From NCBI RefSeq assembly GCF_035582795.1, contig NC_134367.1, positions 120,738,062 to 120,802,061 on the forward strand: a DNA stretch of 64,000 bases. Reading direction: 5' to 3'. The translations under genes were made by a program, and so were the position numbers. Shown piece by piece: positions 1 through 11,439 of this stretch. Every line of letters starts with the position of its first letter. Positions within the stretch are counted from its first letter, which is position 1. This DNA is from Mycteria americana. Lineage: Eukaryota; Chordata; Aves; Ciconiiformes; Ciconiidae. A model generated the notes under the pieces. That model saw only the letters and a program-made list of their open reading frames with translations. It did no database searches and was not told where the DNA came from.

Positions 1-318
1 TCTGATCTCTTACACTGTCCATCCATTCTTTACCCTAAAAAGCTTTGGTAAGTGATGACCAGTCTTGATCAAATTTGGCCAAGGGGAAAAGTCTGAAAAA
101 TATTTGTTCCTGAAAATCACTGCCAGAGTAGGAGAGGCCAGTAGGAGCGTGGTCCCTAAGGAAGGGCAGCCCCATGTCTGGTCTGAGAAGGAGGTAGTTT
201 CCGGGACCCTGCAGCTTCTAGCTTCTTTACCCAAGGAGCAGTAGTAGGAATAAAGATAATAGGAAGGAGCTGGAAGGTTTTGTGATGGGAATATTGCCAA
301 ACTGCAAATATTCAGTTG

Positions 319-333
319 TATATATATATATAT
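319..333. repeat. (TA)n simple repeat
   Basis: A short run of alternating T and A lies directly beside the inverted/direct repeat at 336-457. Such tracts are common break and slippage points. Confidence 0.85.
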
Positions 334-335
334 GG

Positions 336-457
336 TTTATATCCTAAATGCCTTACTCCTTCAGCCAATGTGGAGATTTATATCCTATATGCCTTACTCC
401 TTCAGCCATTACATTTGTATTGGCTAAAGGAGTAAGGCATATAGGATACAAACCTCC
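336..457. repeat. Three-copy repeat forming a long hairpin
   Basis: A unit of about 35 bases occurs twice in direct orientation (336-370 and 377-411, offset 41) and once inverted (421-457). The second copy (372-408) pairs with 421-457 over 37 bases with 34 matches and a 12-base loop. All three mismatches are A/C on the + strand, so on a - strand transcript each would be a G-U wobble and the stem would be fully paired. It could be a replication template-switch scar, a small hairpin transposon remnant or a hairpin RNA. The sequence alone does not decide. Confidence 0.85.
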
Positions 458-2918
458 AGAAAACCAGATTTCATGGCTCTGCTGCTCACAGAACGTGTTT
501 ATGGGAATGTTGGATTAAAAGTGGATTTCTCCATCAACGACTGTGATCCGCATGTGCTGTGTTGTAAGTGGGCAGGGAACTTTTGGCTGCATTAAATTAA
601 GGAGTGCAGTGTTATGAATAGTTTCCTTACTCAGGATGGCATTACTCCAAGCCTCAAGGTAATTTATATCTCAGGTAGGCATGCTGTTGTTTAACAAGGC
701 TAAATACGGAGAAATGAGAGCCTGATGTGGGACCATATGCTCTGTAAGCAACAGCAGAGTTTATGAAGGGTAGTTCAATATTCTTCATATTGTAGGAACA
801 AGCATAAGCAGATTTTATTTAATTGGATTTTGGGACAAAGCACAGCTGGTACAAAGCTTTAGCAGGAATTAAAATGCTGCTGCTTATTAATGCAGCAAGT
901 GATCATTTACAAGTCCTAGTTTTTCTTTGCTGTTTAATACTCTGACAGCCATAGAACCTACGTAGCATTTTGCAAACATAAGTTTTTTAGACAAAATCAA
1001 CTGCTTGTTCTTACAGCCCCTCTAGAATTAAGGTATTTTACCATGCCTCTGGAAGGTACTTGGCAAGGCAGGAGAACTTTAGCCACAACTTGCTAGAGGT
1101 AATCTTGCATCTTCCTTGGCAAAGAATGGGTGGGAAGCAAGAGACGGAGAGTGTATCCTTCTGGTCAGTGTAAAAATAGTGAGTTGGAAAAAAGTCACAC
1201 ACATGACAACCATTTTTCTTATCTCTGCTTAGGGAACTGGGAAAAAGTGTGTTTGACAAATGGGTTATCGCCTCAGCCCTTCAGGAAAAGAAAATCTTTT
1301 TGACCAAGAAAAGAACCATCCTTTCCCAGTTACTTTGTAGTTCTTATTTTAGTGTTTTGGGAATAACGGTCATTTGTGGATTTTTTTCAAGTGTGGGGTT
1401 TTTGGGTTTTTTTGGTTTTTTTTTAACAGAGAAGAAAGGAGGCAGCATGTAGAGACATTAATTGGTTGCTCTTTCCCTGCTTCAAGATTGCTGGTGGAAA
1501 AAGAAAACCCAGCGATCATTGTTAGTGCACATGGGCTTCATAGTATTTGGCACAAGGCAGCATACAAGATGAAAGTGTGTCTCTTGACAGCCAGCTTCGT
1601 ACTGGCAGCCTTTACTGCAGGCAACAAATTAATCCACTCAACTGTGTTCTGCATAATTGTTGATACTGTCTTAATTGGTACCATACGTTTCTCCGTGTCG
1701 ACATGTCCATCATGTTAATATCTAGGGACTGTGTTTCCTGCCAACTTGGGAACAGCACAGCCTGCTCTGTCCTAAGTCAATGTCTACCTAAAAAGTCTTA
1801 GTAAGAAATTTGACTTTATGGCAAAAGGAAAATGTAGAGCTATGTTGGGGCATGACTCAAACTTCATGGGAAAAAAATGGGACTCCTGATTTCAGTAGCG
1901 TTTGGAGATGAGCCAGCTCTTCCAGGGCTCTCTAAAGGCAATCCAGCTGAAGTCAAGTCCAAAGGCAAAGGAGCTTAATCTCCTGCTCCCAGGAAATCTG
2001 TGGCAGGGGCTGGCAAACATTTTCCAAGCGTGCCACAGTGGGGTGTCCAGGGTAAGGCAGCTGCAGAGCTAATTGACCCCAGTACACTGGTGGCTTTGTG
2101 GGTTGGGATTAGCATTTTGAATTTCATCCATTAATGAACTGGCAGCCAAGGCAGAGCCTGGAGTGCAAGCGCAGTCTGCTCTCCCCCCAGCTCCTCCGTA
2201 TGCCATGGTAACAGGGGCAGGAATATGCTGGGGGGGTAGAGAGCTGGGTGCAGCCGAGGCTGAGGTGACCATGCGTGGGCATCGATAGTGTCAGCTCCTG
2301 AGAGGACATGGCCATCTCATCACCAGGCAAAGGCATCACTGCTCCTTCCCTCCCTGGCAAGGCAGGGTGGAGGCACTAGGAAGCATTACTGGATGCAGTT
2401 GCCTCTGAAGAGTCAGTATCTCAAAATCCCAAATTAGGCACTAAAATAAAAGGGCGCTTCTGACCGTCTCTATGGCCACTTCCACATCTCCTAAATAAGA
2501 AGTACCATTCCTTTGTTTCACCAAGGAGTTGCATGGTTACAGTCATTAAAGCTTGAAAGCAGTCAGGATCTATAGGATAGGCATCTCACTGAGGGCTATA
2601 TGGAAAATGAATAGTTCTGTGTTCAGAAAAGCGCTGGAACCATGCACAGTACGTAAGGCATGAGCCAGCAAACTGAGTGATGAGGATCAAATGTTGAATA
2701 ACTTTTTATTCAGTTAGTGCCACCTCTGCTAAGTATTGAATTATCTGGGATGGAAAAAAGTGGCATGTGATGATGAAATGCGAGGCTCCAGCATAAGACA
2801 AGTGTGCAGGGATGGCAAATAATGTTTGCACAGGCGACCTCACTTCGGACACCTCTGGGTGCGAGGTTACTAGACTTCACTTTTGCAATGAAATTTTTTA
2901 CTATAATATTGCCTGCGC

Positions 2919-2936
2919 ACACTCACACACACACAG
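2919..2936. repeat. Short (CA)n microsatellite
   Basis: An imperfect CA dinucleotide run, interrupted by one T near its start. Confidence 0.8.
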
Positions 2937-3476
2937 ACATGCTCCCTCATTTCCACTCTCTGCTCCTACGGTTAATTGATATGAGCTACACTTATTTACA
3001 TCATTTTATGTGCCATCATCTCTTGTTCAAGCTGTTGGCTGGTTTTAAGCAAAAATATTTATGTAGAGATGAGAGAAAGAAGGCTTCTTCCCTATCCTTT
3101 TGTAAAGCCATCACTGAATATTTAGTCTACTGCCAGTGTGCGGTTGAAAAGCTCATTTAAGAGAGCAGCAAAACACATGGTAGCATGTTTTGTGGAGGTT
3201 TTAAATTCTAATCTTGACATTTGGATCTGGAGAAGAGAAAAGCAGGAGGGGAATAAGGAAGAACTTTTGCATGGATTTTTTCAAGTATAGCTAGAAAATG
3301 TAAGTCTACTGAACTACAGTGTTTTATTTAAGAGTCCTGGCGTTCTCAGAAACCTGTTTTTGCATGTGGAGTGCAGTGGCAGTATTGGTAATCAATATGC
3401 CAAGAGAAATGTCATTCTTTTGAAAGCTGGGGCCTGCCTCGCCCTTTGTGGTTCCCAGGAATTGGTATTGGGAAAT

Positions 3477-3492
3477 AAAAAAAAAAAAAAAA
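3477..3492 (+). repeat. Poly(A) run
   Basis: Sixteen consecutive A residues follow GGAAAT. The run could be a decayed retrocopy tail, but no parent gene is recognisable upstream, so it is listed only as a simple repeat. Confidence 0.75.
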
Positions 3493-6400
3493 GAAAAAGC
3501 TGCTTCAGCAAATTGACATGAGAGACAGATGAAATGGCTGAACTAAAGGAAAATCTTTATGCAAAAAAAAAGCAAAGTGAGACCTCCAAGCTATTTCTGG
3601 CATCTCTCCGTACACCTTTGGTGTGCCAAAGCACATTTGCAGTGCTGTGTATCCTGTCTGATGCAACTTCAAGCTCAGAATCATGCAGTCCCACAGCTTC
3701 CACCCCAAATCCTTTCTACCCCAGAGCTCAAAGGATTCAGGTAACAGCTGGATGACCTTTTTTCTTTCTTAAGTGTCTTTAGGAGCCTTCCATCAGTTTA
3801 GTCACTGCAGATAGGTACATCTGTGAGAAATGCAACATTTCCAGGTAGCAGAGGGAGGTGTAGGCTTCATGCATAGAGGGATTATAGTCACTAAACTGTC
3901 CTAATGAAAGAAACGGCCCAAGAGGTGATTTGAGACCTCACACAGAAAGTGAGTGGGCTCAGCAGCTTGTCTCCTGCCTGGGGGCTTCCCCTGCTCCTGG
4001 GAGCAGTGCAGGATTTGGCCCCAGCACTGCTGCTGCTTGTGCAGAGCAACCCCCTCCCTCTGTTAGCACTGGCAAAGTCAATGCAAGTCATCGCTCTGGT
4101 CCCAGTGTGGCTCGGAACAGGGAAGCAGGCAGGAACTGCGTGCATGTCTCCTGGCTCCATGGGCTCCTAGGCGCATCCCACCGGGTGCCATGAGACCTGT
4201 GCTGTCAGGCGCTGCTTAGATGCCGTTTAAGTGTCATGTAGTGCTGACTTGCTTTAACAGCCGATGGAATTGTGGTATAAAGCGGTTCAAAACAGGGATC
4301 AAACTCAGGATCCTTGAGCTGCTGCTAGCAGGGACAAGGTGTTTCTGAAGGGAAAAAACCCTATACATTTAGGATTATTTTAAGACACCTCCCCCTCCCC
4401 CAATGACTCTTCATAAAGCAGTATCTGGGGAGCCTTTCAGATTTCTGCACTTGTCTGGTGTGCTTCAACCTGTGAAGAAATCATCTTAGCTAGGCTTTCT
4501 AGAGAGCTCTGAAACATTTTTCCGCACTTACACTGTAGCAACAACTCTGTAAAGAATCCTCAAAGATGTGATTAAATGTGTTTTGTCAGCACTTGAAGTG
4601 GAGATTAGATCATCTTGTAATATATGTATATAAAATCCAGTCATAGCAGTCTTCCATTTCATAATGCATATCACCGCGAGGGAGACTTGAATGTTGCATC
4701 TGCTGATCAGATCCATAGGACAGCGCTGCCTCATTCCCCTACTGCTTTAATTGCATGTGGTAGCAGTTTTTTTAGGACAGGAAGTTTATATTATCTTTTC
4801 CAATTGAAACTATATTGAACTTGAGTAAGGAATTGGAATTTGGATAGGATATTGTGTCTAATGTAGTTACTCAAGCATTTGGAAAAATCACTTAGGGACC
4901 TCAAATGATAACAAAATGGACTGCCTGATGCTTCTAAATTAAATGTTGCTTTTCATGGAATTCTCTTTTAAAATATATTTCTATTATTATAAAATCATCA
5001 CGTGGGTTTTTTCCCAACTATTTAACCAAAATGCCATTGTTTTCTCCACTCCTATGTTTCTAGTCTTTTTTGCAATTTTCTGGGGGAAGAAAAGGTCACA
5101 AACAGATTTGGCTGAAACGCTAGAGTGGCTTTCAGTTGCTTCTGCTTTTGACCAAGTCTAAACATTGCTTAGCCCCAAAAGATGTCACTTCTGGAAATGG
5201 GGATGCTTTTCTGGGGCTAATGCTGACTGAGGGAGGAATGGTGCTGTTTCCTTATCACTTCTCGTAGGCTGCAGTGGTGGATGCTGGGTCTGCCAGTGAC
5301 CCAAGAGCCTTCGCCCTGCCTGTCGGCTCCCACCTTGCCCTCCATAAACACCTTCGGCCAGTCCACTCTTGCTCAGCTTCTGAGGGGAACAGTTTCAGTC
5401 CAAGCCAGAACCCTTGTAAATCACGTATTAAAAATGTTTTACAAGCCTGTGCACTAAATGGGAAACATGCACACAGGGTGCATTGTTCACGTACGGCTGT
5501 AACTGAAGCCAGAAACAGCAGGAAAAGGAGAGTGAGGCCACGTAAAAAGCCCAAGGGAAACGATCCCCAGTTGGGCAACTACACGACCATGGGCCCCTTC
5601 ACAAGTCACTGGCTGGTTGCTGCAGGTGCATTCAGCTTTCAGAAGCCTCTTTGAATTCGGACACATGTACGGATGCCCAAAAAGCACTTAGGAGGCAAAT
5701 TCAAATCCCTAGTCAGTGAGCAAAGAGGCTGCTGATGGTAAGAAAGGGGAAAGGATCAGCTTCCCCCGGTGCCTTGGGGCAGAGAGACGTCCAGGTGAAG
5801 GGGAGCAGGGGCTGCTGGAGGAGCAAGGGGAAAGGGCAGCAGGGCACCTCGAGGGGTAAGATGGGCTTTCTCCCAGGTTTGAAGGATGGGGCTGTTCATC
5901 AGGGAGCAACAAATCAGCATGAGCCCCAGAGTCAAGGGGAAAATGTCCTGAGGACTCGCTCCAGCAGCCCAGTTCTGGATTTAAAGCCTGGGGATGGGTT
6001 TCCCAGCGGCTGCAGGCGTTGAGGCAAGCAGCTGGGCTGCTCTCCCCCTGCGGCCAGAGACCTTGCACCCTGCAATTTAAATTAAGCTGGCATAGGCCTC
6101 AAGATGTTTGTGCTTTCATCCTGGCCCAGCTAAACCTTGTCTACTTGCCTTTTTTTTCAAGCATGCAGGCAAGACCAGGGACTTGTTAAATGGGGAGAAA
6201 TAATCTTACATTTAACATAATTATAGTATTTATATTTGAAGAAACAACTTGAAATAGTTTTAATGTTTAGCTGTAAAAGTCGCTCTAATATTTTAGATGG
6301 GCTTTTATCTATCCACATGAGTCTTTCTTTTTTTCCCCCAGGTTAAACTTGAACTTCATAAGCACTGATGATGTGAAAAGATACAATTAAATAAATGTAT

Positions 6401-7724
6401 CTAAAGAAATTAAGTGCATTAGGATGCTGCCAAGCTTTGTGCAGGGCTTGCCTGTCTTCCCTCTTCTTCGGTGTTGCATCTAGGCTCTCTTCCAAAAGTT
6501 TTTACACCTCATGTAGCTTTCTTGGCCTCACTAAAGCTGCATCCCAGTGTAGAGTGCTTTCAGATGTAGCCATGGGAGTTGAATGGGTGATCCCCATGCC
6601 GGAGGCTGTGCCTAGCTGGGGCGGTAACATCTGAAGAGACAAGGAGGTATAACATAAATGTAAGTTATGACTTTCAGAGCGGATTTGAACATCGTGTTGA
6701 AAGACAGAGCAGGGCGAGGGAGATTTAGGCTGCCTTTGATTTTTTTGTCAGCTGACAGTGGTGCTGGCCGCCCGTGATCTTGCTGCTGAAGCGTGTTGTT
6801 GGCAAGCAATGATTCTTCTGCCTGCTGCAGCTGGGGGCTGCGCTTCTCTCCAGGGAGGGTCTTTATTAAGAGTTGTGCTGAGAGAGGTGACTTCAAGAGG
6901 TGTAGCCTGCAGTTACTGGAGACTCCCAGTGGTGACAGCTTGGGGACCTCAGCTCAGGTTTTTTGTTGACTTTGTTTTATGAAGGGTGGTTTTTGGTTGT
7001 TAAATGGGTACTCAATGAGTGCAGGTCAGCAGGAGCACCCCGCACGACCAGGCTGGGCACATTGGGCTGTAAGGGGTGATTTCTAGGCAGTGCTGCTGAG
7101 CTGTTTTATGACCTGACATCAAACTGCTGCTTTCCAATGTGTGCAGCTGCCTGGGGCGGGAAGAGTAGTCAGAAAGCTGACTTGGAGCTAAACCCACCAT
7201 ATTTCCTCCCACGTCCCCTTCAGGACTCAGCTGTTAGAGGCTGGAGTGCATGCAGGAGGAGGATCTTGTCTGGAAAGAGTGTGCAGGGCAAACAGAAGTG
7301 ATCCATCAGAGTCAGTGTGACTCCCGTGGCTCAGTGTTGGAAACAGCAACCCTAATGGTGGCTGCAGAAGAGCCTCCTTTTCTATAGCCCACCCTTTACA
7401 GCTTCTGTGCCAGGGATCTGAACTGTCACTGTCTCCTGGTCTTAGCTTTGCGAGCACCAAATTTCAGTCTATTCTGTAGACTTCTAGATTTGACAAGATG
7501 AAGCTGGTCTTTAAAGTAACTTGTACCCCAGTTCAAGCCAAGTCCTAGGTCCAGTCACGTATTTCCTAGGGGTCACTCAGCTGGAGGCTCGATCAGGCAG
7601 TACAGTGGATCTGGTATCTGTGACAGCCAGTCGATGTGGATATACTGATACAGGAGGCAGGCAAGAAAAGAAATAGTGACAAATACCTAGTTCAAAAGTG
7701 CCCTTTTGGGTTAACCAAAGAACG

Positions 7725-8060
7725 ACAGGATAACAGAGGCTGGTAGGAGTCTCTGCATGTCCCTGCTCCAACCCCTGCTCAACACAGGTCCAACTGGATC
7801 AAGTTGCTCAGGGCCGTGTTTTGTTGATGTTTATAACATCAATGTATTTCGCTGATGTTCGTTGAATATCTCCAAGAACAGGGGTCCCACCACCTCTCTG
7901 CACCCCACTCCAATGTTTGACCACCCTCATGGTGAAATCACTTTTCCTAATATCTAAGTGGATTTTCCCATCTTCCATCTTGTGCACACTTGCCCCTTGT
8001 CCTTCCCCTGCGCACCTCCGCGAGGAGCCTAGCTCTGTCTCCACCGTAACCCTCTACCAG
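7725..8060 (-). mobile_element. Old 5'-truncated CR1 LINE fragment (3' end)
   Basis: Read on the - strand, this resembles the last part of CR1 ORF2 followed by the CR1 3' end. The segment at about 7808-8044 preserves a decayed version of the conserved C-terminal pattern, roughly LDIRK, then two or three residues, then F and RVV.HW. Downstream of it (7740-7810 on the + strand) lie the GGTCCAACTGGATCAAGTTGCTCAGGGC-like bases typical of CR1 tails, written here only in part. It is much more diverged than the copies at 26 kb and 42 kb, so it is probably an older insertion. The boundaries are approximate. Confidence 0.72.
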
Positions 8061-9557
8061 TACAGAGTGAACTGGGCACTTGGCTGGTTTCTCAAAAGCA
8101 AGACGAGACGAGTGAATAGATCTGTAAAGCCAGCCTGTATTCTGTGCATGAGGAGGGTGAGGTCATGCTGATGGTGACAGTACTTTGTGTTGGAGACTTC
8201 ATTATTAATTGTGTTATCTAGACTTTAATGCTCTCTTTGTGGTGTACTAAACAACCGTTGTTTAACAATGCAAAGCACTCCGTCTCTGGGTTAAAGAATA
8301 CCTCTGGGTTCTGTCTTTCATTAAATTTTTTCTGCTGTGTGTGCGCAGCATTCCTTTCCACTTAGCCAGCCATCCTCCTAGGCTTTTAAGCAAGCCAGGC
8401 CATAAAAATATTTACATTTTTCTGTAGCACTTGGTCTGTACACACTCAAACAAGCATGGCACTTGCTAAGAAGTGGTGGGACTTGGATTCAGCAGGAGCA
8501 TGCTGTCTTAAGCTGCAGCAGGCTGGCTTGCCCACTCCCACCCCTAGTGAGGAGACCTTCTCATGCAGAAGAGTCTCCATTGCAGTGAAACTTCTTTGCA
8601 GGTGCCCCAGAAAAAGGCAGTGTGTTGGAACTACATATCTAGATGTAATTCCAAGCAGCAGGTTGTTAACATTATTTTACTTGTAGGAAAAGCTCTTCTT
8701 TGATTTAAAGACAGATGTGGTGTTCATTGAAGACATTTGACACAGTTAAGGCCCCATATGTGGCAAGGAGATGATAGCAGATGCTCTCACCACTGCTTCA
8801 GGCTGTTAGGATAGTGTTAGAGGTGTCTTCTCTCCTGAGTCAGTCTTGATCCTTCACCCGCTGCCCTGAACACGGCTTACGTCAGCTCTGTGATTGATGG
8901 TGCAGAATCTGGCCTTTGGGGCTTATCTTGCTGAGCAAAGGTTTGTTGCTTCTGTGTGCACGTTCATTGTTCCCTGTTCTTTGTACCCCAGTTTCGGAGC
9001 AATCATGGCAGCTAGGGGAAAAGTGAGCTCAATGGGAGCAACCAGGCTGCAGCACGGATACAACCCAAGGCATGTGCTCCAGTCCTGCAGCGCTGCAAGT
9101 GCTTGCTGGTGCAGGGTTTTGCTGGAACTTACTGGATCCAGGTGTCCCAGTTCCACTGAAATTCAGTGGGATCCTGGTTCCAGGCACTCTGTCACATGCG
9201 CCATGCTGTTACAAGTGAGACTTAAGTAGCTACAGGGATTTTCCAGCATGCCTGGGCACCTCACCCCTGCTAATGTCAGCGTAAGGTAGCAGCCTTGGCA
9301 TGTTTGCAAATCCAACTAGACATTTACTGCAACCCTGCTCAGCCAAACCCCTCAGCCAGACTCCTTTTCCTTTTGGCTGTGCTGGAGTAGCACTGGAGAT
9401 AGAGGGAACAGAAATGCAGGAATTGGGCCCCAAAACTGCTGAACCTAGTTGTCCTGAAAGACAGTAAATCCTTTCCAGATGTTAAGAAAAGTAGCTTAGC
9501 TGTCTTCCTCTGTTATGAGGCAAAACCTTGGACTGAATTTATATCAATTTATGTATT

Positions 9558-9577
9558 TTTATATATATATGTATATT
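9558..9577. repeat. TA-rich simple repeat
   Basis: An alternating TA tract with one G interruption, in a generally AT-rich segment. Confidence 0.75.
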
Positions 9578-9816
9578 ACTGTAGCTAAGCACAGTACACA
9601 TTACACTGTCTGATGTGTCCACTGAAAGTCAAGAAATGGTTTCTGTAAAAGCCACAATGTATTGCCCTGTTCTACTGAATGGATGTATGAATTTGATTTT
9701 ATGTATTCTTTCACATATGTATGTGTGTGTAAATACAAAAATATGGCTTTATAGACTCTTATCTATCATTCCTATAGCCTCTCATCTGTCATTTCTATAG
9801 GTACTGTATGTATGAT

Positions 9817-9828
9817 TATCTATCTATC
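9817..9828. repeat. (TATC)n short tetranucleotide repeat
   Basis: Three tandem TATC units. The run is short but recognisable. Confidence 0.7.
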
Positions 9829-11276
9829 TGTACAATGTAGCTTGTGAGCGGTGATATATACATCTGGTATATATAATGGCAAAGTGTTTGTGGGTTTTAC
9901 AGAAATATTTCTTTGGGTTTTGTTTTGACAGGGATACATGAAGTGACTGGCCAAGATGACCCTCTGAGGAGCGCACTAAAGAGCTCTGGAGAGCTTGAGG
10001 GTGGTAGGTACAGAGTGGGGCACACCTCTGAACTGCCGCAACTGCCCTGAGACATCCCACTGAAGCTGACATTTAAGTTAAATGACTTCATGCTGATTGC
10101 ATTACTCCAGTAAATAACAAATGAATCTGATGTTGAACACTTACAGTCTTACCTTTCTTGATAACTCTATGTTAATATTACATTAATTATTCCTGACTTA
10201 CAATGCTGTTGAATGTTGATAAAGGCTGAATTGCTACTTGAAATGCTGATCCTGACAGTCCTGTGGCAGGCGCTAAAATGTGATTTCCAAGTCTTAGGGG
10301 AAAAGAGGGAATACATTACTACTTATGATTAGAAGACTTCAGAAGAAACAAATTCTAGTCACATCTCACGGAGCACTCGCCTGAATCTCTCTTGCTTTCA
10401 GTAGCTGATGCCTTTGCACAAGACATAAAAGGAATATGCACTTCACTTTTTTAATTTAAAATTGTATGGTGATTGCTGATGTGGAATCAGTTCAGCGTGT
10501 ATGAACGGTTCCCCACAAGAAAGATCCTGCATGTACATGGAGCAGTGGGCATTCCCTTCGCATGTGAGAGCTGATGCATGGGAGTAAAGCTTGTTGAGCC
10601 AGCACAGAGAGAGCACTTCTCACTGGTATCACCTCCCCTGCAATTTTGGATCTGAACTTTTTGACTCCCGACTCTCTTATGGCCCATTTGTGTGCACCTA
10701 CCATTTATCTCATGTATCGCTTGTGTAACACTGCCATTTTCATGATGTAAAGAACATGGGAACTGCGTAGCAAAGTTGAAGACTGCCAGGACTGGAAAAT
10801 CACAGTGCTTAATTTCCCAGTGAGTTAAGTGAAATATTGGAAGAAAAAGGGTTTGGGACAAAATTAACAAAAGCACCTAAGTAGCTTAGGAAGCCTCAGC
10901 CATAAATTATTGAAAAAAACCCTCTGTGGTGACTCAGGTACTGCATCTTTCAGTGTGGGTTCCTGCACAGGCAGGTGCTCTGATGAACACCCATCAAAGG
11001 CGGTATTAACGCAGGGTCCCATCAGCTATGTTCAGCTGTCCTCCTCCAAAATCCCCTCCTTTTAGGTGCTGCAGGAGAAAATAAGCAGCTGTGACATTTC
11101 TCAGTACCTCCACCCCTCCCCAAAGTCTGGATGACCTGTGTGGCAGGGTGTCGTGGTTTAACCCCAGTCAGCAACTAAGCACCACACAGCCGCTCGCTCA
11201 CCCTCCCTGCCCCTGCCCTGGTGGGATGGGGGAGAGAATGGGAAAAAAAAAGTGAAGTCCGTGGGTTGAGATACAG

Positions 11277-11282
11277 TTTAAT
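11277..11282 (-). terminator. LTR polyadenylation signal
   Basis: ATTAAA on the - strand, about 150 bases downstream of the LTR TATA box and 130 bases before the LTR end, fitting the R/U5 layout. Confidence 0.6.
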
Positions 11283-11303
11283 AGGACAGCAAAGGACGAG
11301 AAA

Positions 11304-11320
11304 ATAATAATAATAATAAT
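11304..11320. repeat. (AAT)n microsatellite inside the LTR
   Basis: A short AAT trinucleotide run lies between the TATA box and poly(A) signal of the solo LTR, probably expanded from an AT-rich part of R. Confidence 0.8.
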
Positions 11321-11431
11321 GATAAAAGAATGTACAAAACAAGTGATGCACAATGCAATTGCTCAGCACCCGCTGAGCAATGCCCATCCCATCCCCAAGC
11401 AGCGGCCGTGCCCCCGGCCAGCTCCCCCCAG

Positions 11432-11439
11432 TTTATATA
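11432..11439 (-). promoter_or_regulatory. LTR TATA box
   Basis: TATATAAA on the - strand, positioned where U3 meets R in the solo LTR. A CRE-like motif (GGCGTCAT, - strand) lies about 10-20 bases upstream of it, at roughly 11447-11456. Whether it is still active is unknown. Confidence 0.7.

Larger units (their letters stand above)
1..7724. other. Intergenic / upstream non-coding stretch
   Basis: No exon or known gene was recognised. Short open frames occur on both strands but lack recognisable protein similarity, and most overlap each other in several frames, as expected by chance. Visible structure is limited to a TA repeat and three-copy repeat with hairpin near 319-457, a short CA repeat near 2919-2936, a 16-base A run at 3477-3492 and T-rich tracts near 1380-1425. 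Base composition is mixed, with GC-richer patches at about 2140-2370 and 5760-6060. Confidence 0.6.
8061..11143. other. Non-coding stretch with AT-rich simple repeats
   Basis: No exon was recognised. The notable elements are a TA-rich run near 9558-9577 and a (TATC)n run at about 9817-9828. A mildly GC-rich patch lies at 8990-9180. Confidence 0.55.
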
